A stretch of 21,637 bases of DNA. It comes from Caldimicrobium thiodismutans (lineage in GTDB: Bacteria; Desulfobacterota; Thermodesulfobacteria; Thermodesulfobacteriales; Thermodesulfobacteriaceae). The stretch covers positions 1 to 21,637 of the forward strand of contig PNIE01000030.1 of NCBI GenBank assembly GCA_002877875.1. The letters run 5' to 3'. This document shows positions 1-7,562 of the stretch, in pieces; the stretch's first letter is position 1; each line of letters opens with the position of its first letter. The position numbers and the translations under genes were made by a program. The notes under the pieces are model-generated. The model saw nothing but the letters and a program-made list of their open reading frames with translations. It made no database searches and had not been told where the DNA came from.

Positions 1-1
1 C

Positions 2-29
2 TTGACTTTAATTAGCCTTAAGATAGAAT
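2..29 (+). promoter_or_regulatory. Sigma-70-type promoter of the DUF996 gene
   Basis: A -35 box TTGACT (2-7) and a -10 box TAGAAT (24-29) are separated by 16 bases, each matching five of six consensus positions. Transcription would start near 36, about 27 bases before the ATG at 63. The window begins immediately upstream, so any operator further left is not visible. Confidence 0.6.
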
Positions 30-62
30 CTAAAATAGAATTTTAGATGAAGGAGGAGAGAT

Positions 63-647
63 ATGACACAACAGAACAGTTTATCTACGGAAAAAGAAAA
101 TATATCCAAAGAAAAACTGCTTGGTGGTATAGGATCAATTTTTATGGCGCTAAGTATTATAACAGGGGAAATAGGAACACTCTTTGGTATATTGGGAGCA
201 GTTTTATGGCTTACTTGTCTATATTTACTTAGCAGCAAAATTAAAAATTCAAAAATTTTCAATAAAGCTCTTTGGGGTTTCGTTTTGGGATTATTAGGTT
301 GGATTATAGCTTCTATATTCGGTTTAATGAGTTTTATAAGCTTTTTTGCCTTCTCGGGATTTATGGGAAATGTGGATAGGGTAGGTTTCGGTATAGGTGG
401 AGGAGTGATTATTGCCATATTGCTGGCCTATGGAATTTTTATAGTAGCTAATTATTTTTATCAAGAAGTTTGTAAAATCCTTGCTTTAGCAACCAATAAC
501 AAACTTTTTAGTACAGCTGGCCTTCTAATGCTTATTGGTGCCTATAGTGCAATTCTGCTTATAGGTTTAATTATATGGATGGCAGGGTGGATAATCCTTG
601 CAGTAGCATTCTTCACAGTACCAGATGAAATTGAAGTTAAAGTATAA
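63..647 (+). CDS. DUF996-family integral membrane protein
   Basis: A 194-residue protein of unknown function. A short polar N-terminus (1-17) is followed by hydrophobic segments at about 19-34, 37-55, 68-95, 110-132 and 150-185. The opening LLGGIGSIF block, the FNKALWGFVLGLLGW stretch near 66-80 and the closing glycine-rich helix ending AFFTVP resemble the DUF996 family of small multi-helix membrane proteins known from archaea and thermophilic bacteria. The start is fixed by AGGAGGAG (51-58), five bases before ATG. It stands alone: its own promoter lies upstream and 234 bases of non-coding DNA follow. No catalytic residues stand out, so a structural or transport role cannot be separated from others. 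The family call rests on pattern recall and is fairly firm; the function is unknown. Confidence 0.8.
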   Translation: MTQQNSLSTEKENISKEKLLGGIGSIFMALSIITGEIGTLFGILGAVLWLTCLYLLSSKIKNSKIFNKALWGFVLGLLGWIIASIFGLMSFISFFAFSGFMGNVDRVGFGIGGGVIIAILLAYGIFIVANYFYQEVCKILALATNNKLFSTAGLLMLIGAYSAILLIGLIIWMAGWIILAVAFFTVPDEIEVKV

Positions 648-831
648 GACTTATTTTAGCTCTTATTTACCTTGAAGTTATTAACGAATTTAAATAGTAT
701 ATCAAAAGTTATTTCTTACGTTTTAATGGCATTTATAGCTGTTTTTTCACGGTTTTGGTTTTCAATTTAAGATTAAAGAAAATACTCGGATTTTTAGCCA
801 TAAGATAAAACTTATTAAAATTGTAATTTTT

Positions 832-864
832 GAATTTTATGCTAAGTTTAAAGCATATAAATTC
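832..864 (+). promoter_or_regulatory. 12-bp interrupted inverted repeat in the leader of the Rho-N-like gene
   Basis: GAATTT-TATGCT (832-843) is complementary to AGCATA (852-857) plus AAATTC (859-864). One unpaired T lies at 858 and the loop AAGTTTAA spans 844-851. As RNA this gives a 12-bp hairpin with a single bulge, ending one base before the ribosome site AAAGGAGG (866-873). It could be a regulatory leader hairpin, or a DNA operator overlapping the promoter. I could not place a convincing -10/-35 pair for this gene. Confidence 0.55.
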
Positions 865-881
865 TAAAGGAGGCCTCAGGG

Positions 882-1235
882 ATGGAGGAAAAACAGGTAG
901 AGGAAACAAGAGAATTACCAAAATTGGAAAAGAAACTTGAAAAAATGACTATTAAAGAGTTAAGAGAAATTGCTCTTCAGATCCCAGAGATTACTGGTGT
1001 TCATGGAATGAACAAGGAAGAACTTATCTCTGCTTTAAAAAAGGTTTATGGAATAAAGGAAGAACCAAGAAAAGTTGGGGCTTCAATGAGAGAGCTTAAA
1101 GCCAAAATTAGAAAATTTAAAGCCTTAGCAGAAGAGGCCAAAAAGAATAAAGATTGGGAGAAATACGAAAGATATAGGAAACTTGCCAGCAAATTTAAAA
1201 AGAGAACAAGAAAACTAGCACGCCTTTCTGCATAG
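882..1235 (+). CDS. Small Rho N-terminal-domain-like basic protein
   Basis: A 117-residue protein. Residues 22-56 (MTIKELREIALQIPEI, then NKEELISALKK) have the helix-extended-helix pattern of the Rho N-terminal / SAP-like fold, which usually contacts nucleic acid. Residues 68-117 form a very basic, probably helical tail rich in Lys and Arg. The N-terminal 20 residues are acidic and charged. There is no ATPase domain, so this is not transcription factor Rho itself. A strong AAAGGAGG (866-873) sits eight bases before ATG. purC follows after 16 bases, suggesting co-transcription. A nucleic-acid-binding role is inferred from the fold; the target is unknown. The leader hairpin just upstream raises the possibility of autoregulation. 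Confidence 0.75.
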   Translation: MEEKQVEETRELPKLEKKLEKMTIKELREIALQIPEITGVHGMNKEELISALKKVYGIKEEPRKVGASMRELKAKIRKFKALAEEAKKNKDWEKYERYRKLASKFKKRTRKLARLSA

Positions 1236-1251
1236 ATAGAGGAAAAAACCC

Positions 1252-2151
1252 TTGCAAGCCCTTTTTGAAACTAATCTTTCAACCGTACCTCTCCTTCATA
1301 GAGGAAAGGTTCGGGATATTTATGATCTCGGTGATTTCCTTTTAATTGTAGCAACAGATCGTATTTCTGCCTTTGATGTAGTGCTACCCACCCCAATTCC
1401 TGACAAGGGAAAAATCTTAACTCTTATGACCCTTTTTTGGTTAGATTTTTTAAAGGATCTCATTGAGAATCATCTTGTTACAGCGGATGTAGAAAAATAT
1501 CCTGAGGTTCTTAAACCTTATAAAGATCTTCTCAAAAATCGGAGTATGCTTGTAAAAAAAGCAAAGGTTCTTCCAGTAGAATGTATTGTAAGAGGATACA
1601 TTACAGGGTCTGCCTGGAAGGAATATCAAGAAAGGGGTGAGGTTTGTGGAATTAAGTTACCTGAGGGGCTAAAGGAGTGTGCCAAATTACCTGAACCTAT
1701 TTTTACTCCCTCAACCAAAGCTGAGCTTGGTAAACACGACATAAACCTTACCTTTGAAGAGATGAAAAAATTAATCGGTGAAGAGCTTTCGGAAAGGGTC
1801 AAAGAAAATTCCCTTAAGCTTTATAGTATGGCAAGTGCTTATGCCGAAAAAAGGGGCATCATTATTGCTGATACCAAGTTTGAATTTGGATTGTATGAAG
1901 ATAGGCTTATTCTTGTTGATGAAGTTTTGACTCCTGATTCTTCAAGATTTTGGCCAAAAGAGGAATATGAGCCAGGAAAACCTCAGAAAAGTTTTGATAA
2001 ACAATTTATAAGAGATTGGCTTAAAAACTCTGGCTGGAAAGAAGGAACTCCACCTCCCCCAATTCCTGAGGATATTGTTTTTAAAACCAGAGAAAAATAT
2101 CTTGAGGCTTTAAAAAGACTTACAGGGAAAAGCCTCGATAATGAGGATTAA
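1252..2151 (+). CDS. purC: Phosphoribosylaminoimidazole-succinocarboxamide (SAICAR) synthase
   Basis: ATP-dependent ligase joining aspartate to CAIR in purine biosynthesis; cytosolic. At 299 residues it is the longer form, like yeast Ade1, not the roughly 237-residue E. coli form. Visible family signatures are RGKVRDIYDLGD near 17-28, the ATDRISAFDVVLPTPIPDKG block near 34-53, VECIVRGYITGSAWKEY near 108-124, and VDEVLTPDSSRFWP in the C-terminal half. The start is a TTG at 1252 supported by AGAGG (1238-1242) nine bases upstream; no in-frame ATG precedes the first conserved block. It follows the Rho-N-like gene by 16 bases and precedes hisB by two, so the three are probably one transcript. Confidence 0.97.
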   Translation: MQALFETNLSTVPLLHRGKVRDIYDLGDFLLIVATDRISAFDVVLPTPIPDKGKILTLMTLFWLDFLKDLIENHLVTADVEKYPEVLKPYKDLLKNRSMLVKKAKVLPVECIVRGYITGSAWKEYQERGEVCGIKLPEGLKECAKLPEPIFTPSTKAELGKHDINLTFEEMKKLIGEELSERVKENSLKLYSMASAYAEKRGIIIADTKFEFGLYEDRLILVDEVLTPDSSRFWPKEEYEPGKPQKSFDKQFIRDWLKNSGWKEGTPPPPIPEDIVFKTREKYLEALKRLTGKSLDNED

Positions 2152-2153
2152 AA

Positions 2154-2738
2154 TTGTTTCTAATTAAAAAAGAACGTGTAACGCAGGAAACCTCCGTTTT
2201 TATATCTTTGGATTTATACGGAGATTATCTTGAAAAAAGTAGAATTACTACAGGTATAGGTTTTCTCGATCATATGCTCGAATTATTTAGTTTTCACTCG
2301 GGAGTGCTCTTTGAATTAAAAGCAGAGGGAGACTTTGAAGTTGATTTTCATCATACTGTGGAAGATATAGGTATAACTCTTGGACTTGCTTTAAAGGAGG
2401 CCTTAGGGGAAAGAAAAGGGCTTTCCCGCTATGGAGAAGCAACTATACCAATGGAGGAGGCCCTCTCTCAAGCAGTTATTGATCTTGCTAAAAGGCCCTA
2501 TCTCCATTTTGAAGTCCTCTTTCCCACTGAAAAAATTGGAAATTTTGACACAGAACTTATTGAAGAATTTTTTAGAGCCTTAGTAAATAATGCCCTTTTT
2601 ACTTTACATCTTAGAACCTTTTATGGAAAAAATTCTCATCATATAGCTGAAAGCCTCTTTAAAGCTTTTGCTTATGCCTTCAAAAGGGCTATCTCTCCAA
2701 CAGAAAAAGAAATTCTCTCAAGTAAAGGGATTCTTTAA
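2154..2738 (+). CDS. hisB: Imidazoleglycerol-phosphate dehydratase
   Basis: Catalyses the manganese-dependent dehydration step of histidine biosynthesis. The 194-residue length is that of the monofunctional enzyme, without the phosphatase domain fused in E. coli HisB. The metal-binding repeats are visible: GFLDHMLELFSFHSG near 36-50, DFHHTVEDIGITLG near 64-77, and KNSHHIAESLFKAFAYAFKRA near 160-180. The start is a TTG at 2154 with a GAGG (2143-2146) inside the end of purC. It is the only histidine gene in the window, separated from any his operon. Its stop codon overlaps that of the convergent cvpA gene by four bases, leaving no room for an ordinary terminator between them. Confidence 0.97.
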   Translation: MFLIKKERVTQETSVFISLDLYGDYLEKSRITTGIGFLDHMLELFSFHSGVLFELKAEGDFEVDFHHTVEDIGITLGLALKEALGERKGLSRYGEATIPMEEALSQAVIDLAKRPYLHFEVLFPTEKIGNFDTELIEEFFRALVNNALFTLHLRTFYGKNSHHIAESLFKAFAYAFKRAISPTEKEILSSKGIL

Positions 2739-3262
2739 TTAAGAATACTTCTGGGAATTTCGTAATATTTTCGGGTTTTTTTGATAAATTCAAGCCAGGA
2801 TTGAGGAATTAGGCCTAAAAAAATCTGAGTAGTTTTTGCTACAATAGGATAACTCTTGGCCCTTTCAAGTTGTACCTTTGTAGTGGGAAAGGGAATCACA
2901 ATCAGATAAAAAAGAAAAGTAGTAAAAAGAGCTCCCTTTAAAAAACCAAAAAGCCCTCCAAGAATTCTATCTCCAATCCCCATATCTATGGTTTTAATAA
3001 ACCAATAAAAAAGCAATCCAAACATAACAAAGGTTAGATATATTAACAGAAAAGCTAAGAGATAACTAACAAAGAAAGAAGCTTTGGGATGACTTATGAT
3101 ATGTCCTACATAGGGATTTAACTTTAAAGCCAACCAGCCTGAGTATAGAAAAGCTACAACCATTCCCGCTAAAGAAAAAAGATTCCTAAGAAGCCCTACC
3201 CAAAAGCCTCTTATAACAAAATAAGCGGTAAAGCCAAGGGCAAGATAATCAAACCAAATCAT
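2735..3262 (-). CDS. cvpA: CvpA-family membrane protein
   Basis: A 175-residue protein with four hydrophobic segments at about 5-22, 28-45, 62-90 and 103-125, then a hydrophilic C-terminal tail. The N-terminal WFDYLALGFTAYFVIRGFWVG and the GDRILGGLFGFLKG loop near 97-110 fit the CvpA family, named for its need in colicin V production and widely linked to envelope maintenance. The exact activity is unknown. Its ATG shares one base with the cysS stop (TAATG), indicating translational coupling. It is the last gene of the minus-strand convoy and collides tail to tail with hisB. The family call is firm; a specific function is not claimed. Confidence 0.88.
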   Translation of the reverse strand: MIWFDYLALGFTAYFVIRGFWVGLLRNLFSLAGMVVAFLYSGWLALKLNPYVGHIISHPKASFFVSYLLAFLLIYLTFVMFGLLFYWFIKTIDMGIGDRILGGLFGFLKGALFTTFLFYLIVIPFPTTKVQLERAKSYPIVAKTTQIFLGLIPQSWLEFIKKTRKYYEIPRSILN

Positions 3263-4725
3263 TATTCCACATACCAGAAGGTCTCTTCTTTGGTATCCTT
3301 AAGTTGAATACCCAACTCTTTTAATTCTTCTCTGATCCTATCTGCCAGTTCAAAATTTTTCTCTTTTCTTGCCTTAAAGCGAGTCTCAATAAGCTTTTCT
3401 ACCTCTTCAAAGGACTTCCCAAGCCTCTTTAACTTTCTCTCCCTTTCTATTTTAAAGAATTCCTCTGGATCTGAATGACCAAAGCCCAAAAGTTCTCCTG
3501 AGAGTTTTTGAAGTTCCTTTAAAATCTCCTCTAACGTTTTTATCTCCTCTGAAGTAAGGTCAGAAAATTTCCTGATAAAATTGTAAAGTTCTCCCTCAAG
3601 AGAAAATAAAAATCCCATGGCCTGTGCGGTATTCAAATCTTCAAGGAGTGATTCAAGAAATTTTTCCTTAAACCCTTGATAAGCCTCTATGACACCTTTA
3701 ATTCTCTCTTTGGATGAAGGCCCTTCCTTTTTGGGTTTTGCCTTTTTAATCCAATAGAAGGTTTCATACATTCTATAGATGGCCTTTTCCATCTCTTTTA
3801 TTCCTTTCTCGGAGTAATCAAGAGGAGAACGGTAGTGTTTAGAAAGGAGAAAGGCTCTTATTACCTCAGGATGATACTTCTCAAGAAGATAGGAAGTAGT
3901 CACAAAATTACCAAGGCTCTTTGACATTTTTTCGCCGTTAACTGTTATAAGGCCATGGTGAATAAAATAACGCACGAAAGGTTTACCCGTTGCTCCTTCA
4001 GACTGGGCAATTTCGTTTTCATGATGGGGAAAAATGAGATCTAAGCCTCCACCATGGATATCAATAGTTTCCCCAAGATATTTAAGGCTCATAGCCGAGC
4101 ACTCAATATGCCAGCCAGGCCTTCCATAACCCCAGGGACTTTCCCAATAGGGTTCTCCTGGTTTAGCACTCTTCCAAAGGGCAAAATCTAAAGGATTTCT
4201 CTTCCTCTCTGAAGGATCAATTCGAACCCCTGTAAGCATCTCCTCTAATTTTCTCCCTGATAACTTTCCATATTGAGGAAATTTTTCCACAGAAAAATAG
4301 ACATCTCCATCACTCACATAAGCTAAGCCTTTTTTTATAAGCCTTTCAATGATTTCGATCATTTCTGAAATATGTTCACTGGCCTTAGGTTCATAACTTG
4401 GTTTTAATACTCCAAGTCTTTCCATCTCCTCCTGATATTCTCTAGTATATTTATCTGTCAATTCCCTCCAGTCTATTCCCTCTTTATTTGCCCGATTAAT
4501 AATTTTGTCGTCAATATCTGTAATATTTCTTACATAAATAACCTCATAGCCAAGAAACTTTAAAAGCCTATAAAGAACATCAAAGATTACAGCACTTCTT
4601 GCATGTCCAAGATGAGAAGAATCATAAGCAGTTATACCACAAACATACATCGTTACCCTTGGAGGATTTAAAGGCTCAAAGACTTCAACCCTTCGTGTGA
4701 GAGAATTATAAATAGAAAGTTTCAT
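3262..4725 (-). CDS. cysS: Cysteinyl-tRNA synthetase
   Basis: Class I synthetase charging tRNA-Cys; cytosolic. At 487 residues it has full length. The HIGH motif appears as HLGH at 38-41 and KMSKS is exact at 266-270. The four zinc ligands that select cysteine are present at Cys29, Cys209, His234 and Glu238, matching the classical E. coli positions closely. Residues after about 330 form the helical DALR and anticodon-binding region. The ATG overlaps the stop of the cooC-like gene in an ATGA junction, and cvpA follows with a one-base overlap. The sequence looks intact and catalytically competent. Confidence 0.98.
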   Translation of the reverse strand: MKLSIYNSLTRRVEVFEPLNPPRVTMYVCGITAYDSSHLGHARSAVIFDVLYRLLKFLGYEVIYVRNITDIDDKIINRANKEGIDWRELTDKYTREYQEEMERLGVLKPSYEPKASEHISEMIEIIERLIKKGLAYVSDGDVYFSVEKFPQYGKLSGRKLEEMLTGVRIDPSERKRNPLDFALWKSAKPGEPYWESPWGYGRPGWHIECSAMSLKYLGETIDIHGGGLDLIFPHHENEIAQSEGATGKPFVRYFIHHGLITVNGEKMSKSLGNFVTTSYLLEKYHPEVIRAFLLSKHYRSPLDYSEKGIKEMEKAIYRMYETFYWIKKAKPKKEGPSSKERIKGVIEAYQGFKEKFLESLLEDLNTAQAMGFLFSLEGELYNFIRKFSDLTSEEIKTLEEILKELQKLSGELLGFGHSDPEEFFKIERERKLKRLGKSFEEVEKLIETRFKARKEKNFELADRIREELKELGIQLKDTKEETFWYVE

Positions 4726-5480
4726 AGATTTAGTATTTTTTCGAAGGCTGAGTAAGCAGCTCTCTTAAGAGATGAATTTTCCCACCTGAAAACTGGTATT
4801 TTCTTAGCTTCGTATTCAAGTATTTTTAGATCCTCAGGTAAAAAAGCAAGCAGTTTCAAGGCATATTTTTCCGAGATCTCTTGAGCATATTTTTTTAATT
4901 CCTCAGGCATATTTTCGGGACATCTATTTACTACCATCCAGAGATTCTCCACTTTTATATTAAGAGCTTTTGTAAGCTCGGCAATTCTTCCCACTGTCAT
5001 AATGCCTCTATAGGATGCGTCAGAAACTACGATTAAGTGCTCCATTTCAAGAAGGTTTAACCGGGAAAGATGCTCCATTCCTGCTTCATTATCAATCACC
5101 AAATAATTATAAGAGCGCATAAGTTTTTCTAAGGCCTGAGAGAGAAAAGAATGGGCTGCACAATAACAACCAGGGCCTTCAGGTTGGCCCATAACAAGAA
5201 GATCATAGCCTTCAGCCTCAATAATAGCTTGATGAAGCCTCATTTCCACAAAATCATATCTTGCCATACTATCAGGCACACTTTTTCTCAATTCTTCTTT
5301 AATTTCTCCTAAGGTAATGTAAACCTCCTCCCCCAAAAGTTCATTCAAATTAGTATTGGGATCAGCATCTACAGCCAATACAGGTTTCAGATTTTTATCT
5401 ATTAAATAATTTACAAGAAGAGCAGAGAGTGTACTTTTTCCAGTTCCACCTTTTCCTGCAAAGGAAATTCTTATAGGCAA
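4722..5480 (-). CDS. cooC: CooC-type nickel-insertion ATPase (MinD/SIMIBI family)
   Basis: A 252-residue P-loop ATPase. The deviant Walker A is GKGGTGKST at 9-17, DADPNTNL follows at 38-45, and the CooC hallmark CYC (Cys105, Cys107) sits in the GQPEGPGCYCAAH segment. In characterised CooC proteins a CxC pair at the dimer interface binds nickel or zinc, and the protein matures the Ni-Fe cluster of carbon monoxide dehydrogenase. No dehydrogenase gene is in the window, so the client is elsewhere or different. The start is a TTG at 5480 with AAAGGAG inside the end of cimA, 11 bases upstream; no ATG precedes the P-loop. It lies between cimA (one-base gap) and cysS (ATGA overlap). The family call is good; the symbol is by homology only. 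Confidence 0.82.
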   Translation of the reverse strand: MPIRISFAGKGGTGKSTLSALLVNYLIDKNLKPVLAVDADPNTNLNELLGEEVYITLGEIKEELRKSVPDSMARYDFVEMRLHQAIIEAEGYDLLVMGQPEGPGCYCAAHSFLSQALEKLMRSYNYLVIDNEAGMEHLSRLNLLEMEHLIVVSDASYRGIMTVGRIAELTKALNIKVENLWMVVNRCPENMPEELKKYAQEISEKYALKLLAFLPEDLKILEYEAKKIPVFRWENSSLKRAAYSAFEKILNL

Positions 5481-5481
5481 T

Positions 5482-7071
5482 TTAGGCTTTACTCCTTTTA
5501 TCCAAAAAAAGTTTGTAGGTATAAGAATCTATAAGGGCCTGACAGCTGGCTTCTAAAATATTTGTTGAAACCCCCACCGTTCCCCATTTATGATTTTTAC
5601 TCTTTGAGAGAATAAAAACTCTTACTTTAGAGGCTGTTCCTGGAAGCCCAGGAAGCACTCTAACTTTGTAATCTTCAAGTTCCATATCCCTAATCTGAGG
5701 ATAGAATCTCTCGAGGGCCTTTCTTAAAGCATTATCAAGGGCATTTACCGGTCCATTTCCAAGGGCAGCCGTGTGCTCTACTTCACCTACTCCAGGAGGT
5801 ACCCTAACAAGCACCGTGGCCTCTGCCTGAGATTGATGATGATGTTGCTTTTGGTCAAAGACCTTGTAGCTAAGAAGCTCAAAATATTGCTTAGGCTCAC
5901 CCATCAATTTATAGATAAGGAGCTCGAGGGAGGCCTCTGCTGCCTCAAATTCATAACCCTCTGCCTCAAGTTTTTTAATCTCCTCAACAATTTTATTCAC
6001 CAGAGCACTTTCTGCATCAAGCTCGATTCCAAGCTCTTTGGCTTTATAAAGAATATTGCTTCTTCCTGATAGCTCAGAAACAAGAACTCTCCTAACATTG
6101 CCAACTAGAGCTGGATCAATATGTTCATAAGTTCTTGGGGTTTTTAGCACTGCTGACACATGAACTCCTCCCTTATGAGCAAAGGCTGATCTTCCCACAA
6201 AGGGAAGCCTTGGTGGATGAGGAAGATTGGCTATTTCAAAAACATAACGGGATACCTCTGTTAGTTTATGAAGAACATCCTTGGCAGAGACTTCATATCC
6301 CATCTTTAACACTAAATTTGGAATTATAGAACAAAGATTGGCATTACCACAGCGCTCACCAATTCCATTGATAGTTCCTTGAACATGAGAAACACCAAGC
6401 CTCACAGCCTCAAGAGAATTAGCCACCGCACAGTCAGAATCATTGTGAGCATGTATTCCTAGAAAAGCCCTTTCTCCTAAAACTTCCTTGATTCGAGTTA
6501 TGATCTCCCTTATCTCATGAGGAAGAGTTCCCCCATTGGTATCACAGAGGCATAGACAATCGGCCCCGGCATTAAGAGCCCTCTTTAAAGTCTCAAGGGC
6601 ATACTCAGGATCCTCTTTAAAACCATCAAAAAAATGTTCAGCGTCATAAATTACTTTGGCAACGTGCTGTTTAAGATAACGAACAGAATTTTCAATAATC
6701 TCAAGATTGTGCTCTAAAGTAGTCTTTAAGGCCTCTTTAACATGAATAGTCCAGCTTTTCCCAAAAATAGTAACTACTTCTGTTTTAGCCTGAAGCAAGC
6801 TTTGAAATATCTCATCGGTCTCTGGATTTTTTCTTGGATGATGAGTACTACCAAAAGCAACAATTTTAGCGTGTCTCAAATGATAATCTTTGATTTCTTT
6901 AAAGAACTGAAAATCTTTGGGATTAGAACCAGGCCAACCTCCTTCAATATAATCAACCTTCAATTCATCAAGTTTTAGAGCAATCCTTATTTTATCTTCT
7001 ACTGAAAAATTAACCTCTTCAGCCTGGGCTCCATCCCTTAAAGTTGTGTCGTAGATCTCAATCTTTCTCAT
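5482..7071 (-). CDS. cimA: (R)-citramalate synthase
   Basis: Condenses acetyl-CoA and pyruvate to citramalate, the entry to 2-oxobutyrate and isoleucine without threonine. The 529-residue length and N-terminal YDTTLRDGAQAEEVNFS (7-23) are typical of CimA; GQAEE-like wording with Ala at this point separates it from most 2-isopropylmalate synthases (usually RDGEQ). Other marks are the DYIEGGWPGSNPKD loop near 39-52, the metal-site IHAHNDSDCAVANS near 206-219, and GTINGIGERCGNANL near 232-246. The C-terminal third is the LeuA-type allosteric domain, normally the isoleucine sensor, with a GVGEVEHTAALGNGPVNALD block. It overlaps the lysC stop in ATGA, so the two are probably translated together. 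The assignment over LeuA is strong but sequence-based. Confidence 0.93.
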   Translation of the reverse strand: MRKIEIYDTTLRDGAQAEEVNFSVEDKIRIALKLDELKVDYIEGGWPGSNPKDFQFFKEIKDYHLRHAKIVAFGSTHHPRKNPETDEIFQSLLQAKTEVVTIFGKSWTIHVKEALKTTLEHNLEIIENSVRYLKQHVAKVIYDAEHFFDGFKEDPEYALETLKRALNAGADCLCLCDTNGGTLPHEIREIITRIKEVLGERAFLGIHAHNDSDCAVANSLEAVRLGVSHVQGTINGIGERCGNANLCSIIPNLVLKMGYEVSAKDVLHKLTEVSRYVFEIANLPHPPRLPFVGRSAFAHKGGVHVSAVLKTPRTYEHIDPALVGNVRRVLVSELSGRSNILYKAKELGIELDAESALVNKIVEEIKKLEAEGYEFEAAEASLELLIYKLMGEPKQYFELLSYKVFDQKQHHHQSQAEATVLVRVPPGVGEVEHTAALGNGPVNALDNALRKALERFYPQIRDMELEDYKVRVLPGLPGTASKVRVFILSKSKNHKWGTVGVSTNILEASCQALIDSYTYKLFLDKRSKA

Positions 7072-7562
7072 TTTTCTTCCTTGATATCTCCCTCTAAATT
7101 AAAGGCCTCATGTAGGGCTCTTACAGCAAGCTCTGTATATTTTTCATCAATTACACAGGAGATTTTAATCTCACTGGTAGATATCATCATAATATTGATA
7201 CCGTGTTTAGCAAGAGTCTCAAACATTTTGGTAGCAACTCCCGAATGAGTCCTCATCCCAGCACCTATAATGGAAACCTTGGCAATCTTGTCATCTCCCT
7301 CTATTCGCTCAACCCCAAGCTCTTCACAAACCCTATTTACTATTTCCATAGCCTGTTTATAGTCAGTTCTTGGAACAGTAAAGGTAAGATCTGCCTTTCC
7401 ATCGGGTCTGCCTGTCTGAATAATCATATCAACCACAATACCAGCCTCACCAATAGGCCCAAAAATCTTAGCAGCTACTCCTGGTCTATCAGGTACTCCA
7501 TAAAGACTAATTCTAGCTTCATTTCTGTTATAAGTCACTCCAGAAACAAGCACCTTTTCCAT
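7068..7562 (-). CDS. Aspartate kinase beta (regulatory) subunit from an internal start in lysC
   Basis: Within lysC and in the same frame, ATG at 7562-7560 (codon 246 of the 409-residue protein) is preceded by a perfect GAGGAGG (7577-7571) with an eight-base spacer. Translation here gives 164 residues containing only the two ACT domains. Bacillus, Corynebacterium and Thermus aspartokinases make alpha2beta2 enzymes from exactly this kind of internal start, at codon 246 in B. subtilis as I recall. The upstream codons are GAG GAG GAT GAA GAG, so the Shine-Dalgarno could be a by-product of an acidic linker; the matching codon position argues against chance. Confidence 0.65.
   Translation of the reverse strand: MEKVLVSGVTYNRNEARISLYGVPDRPGVAAKIFGPIGEAGIVVDMIIQTGRPDGKADLTFTVPRTDYKQAMEIVNRVCEELGVERIEGDDKIAKVSIIGAGMRTHSGVATKMFETLAKHGINIMMISTSEIKISCVIDEKYTELAVRALHEAFNLEGDIKEEK

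Noticed and set aside
8..418. A 136-residue open frame antisense to the DUF996 gene
   Set aside because: It is proline- and lysine-rich low-complexity sequence with no ribosome site, and it mirrors a gene with clear family features on the other strand.
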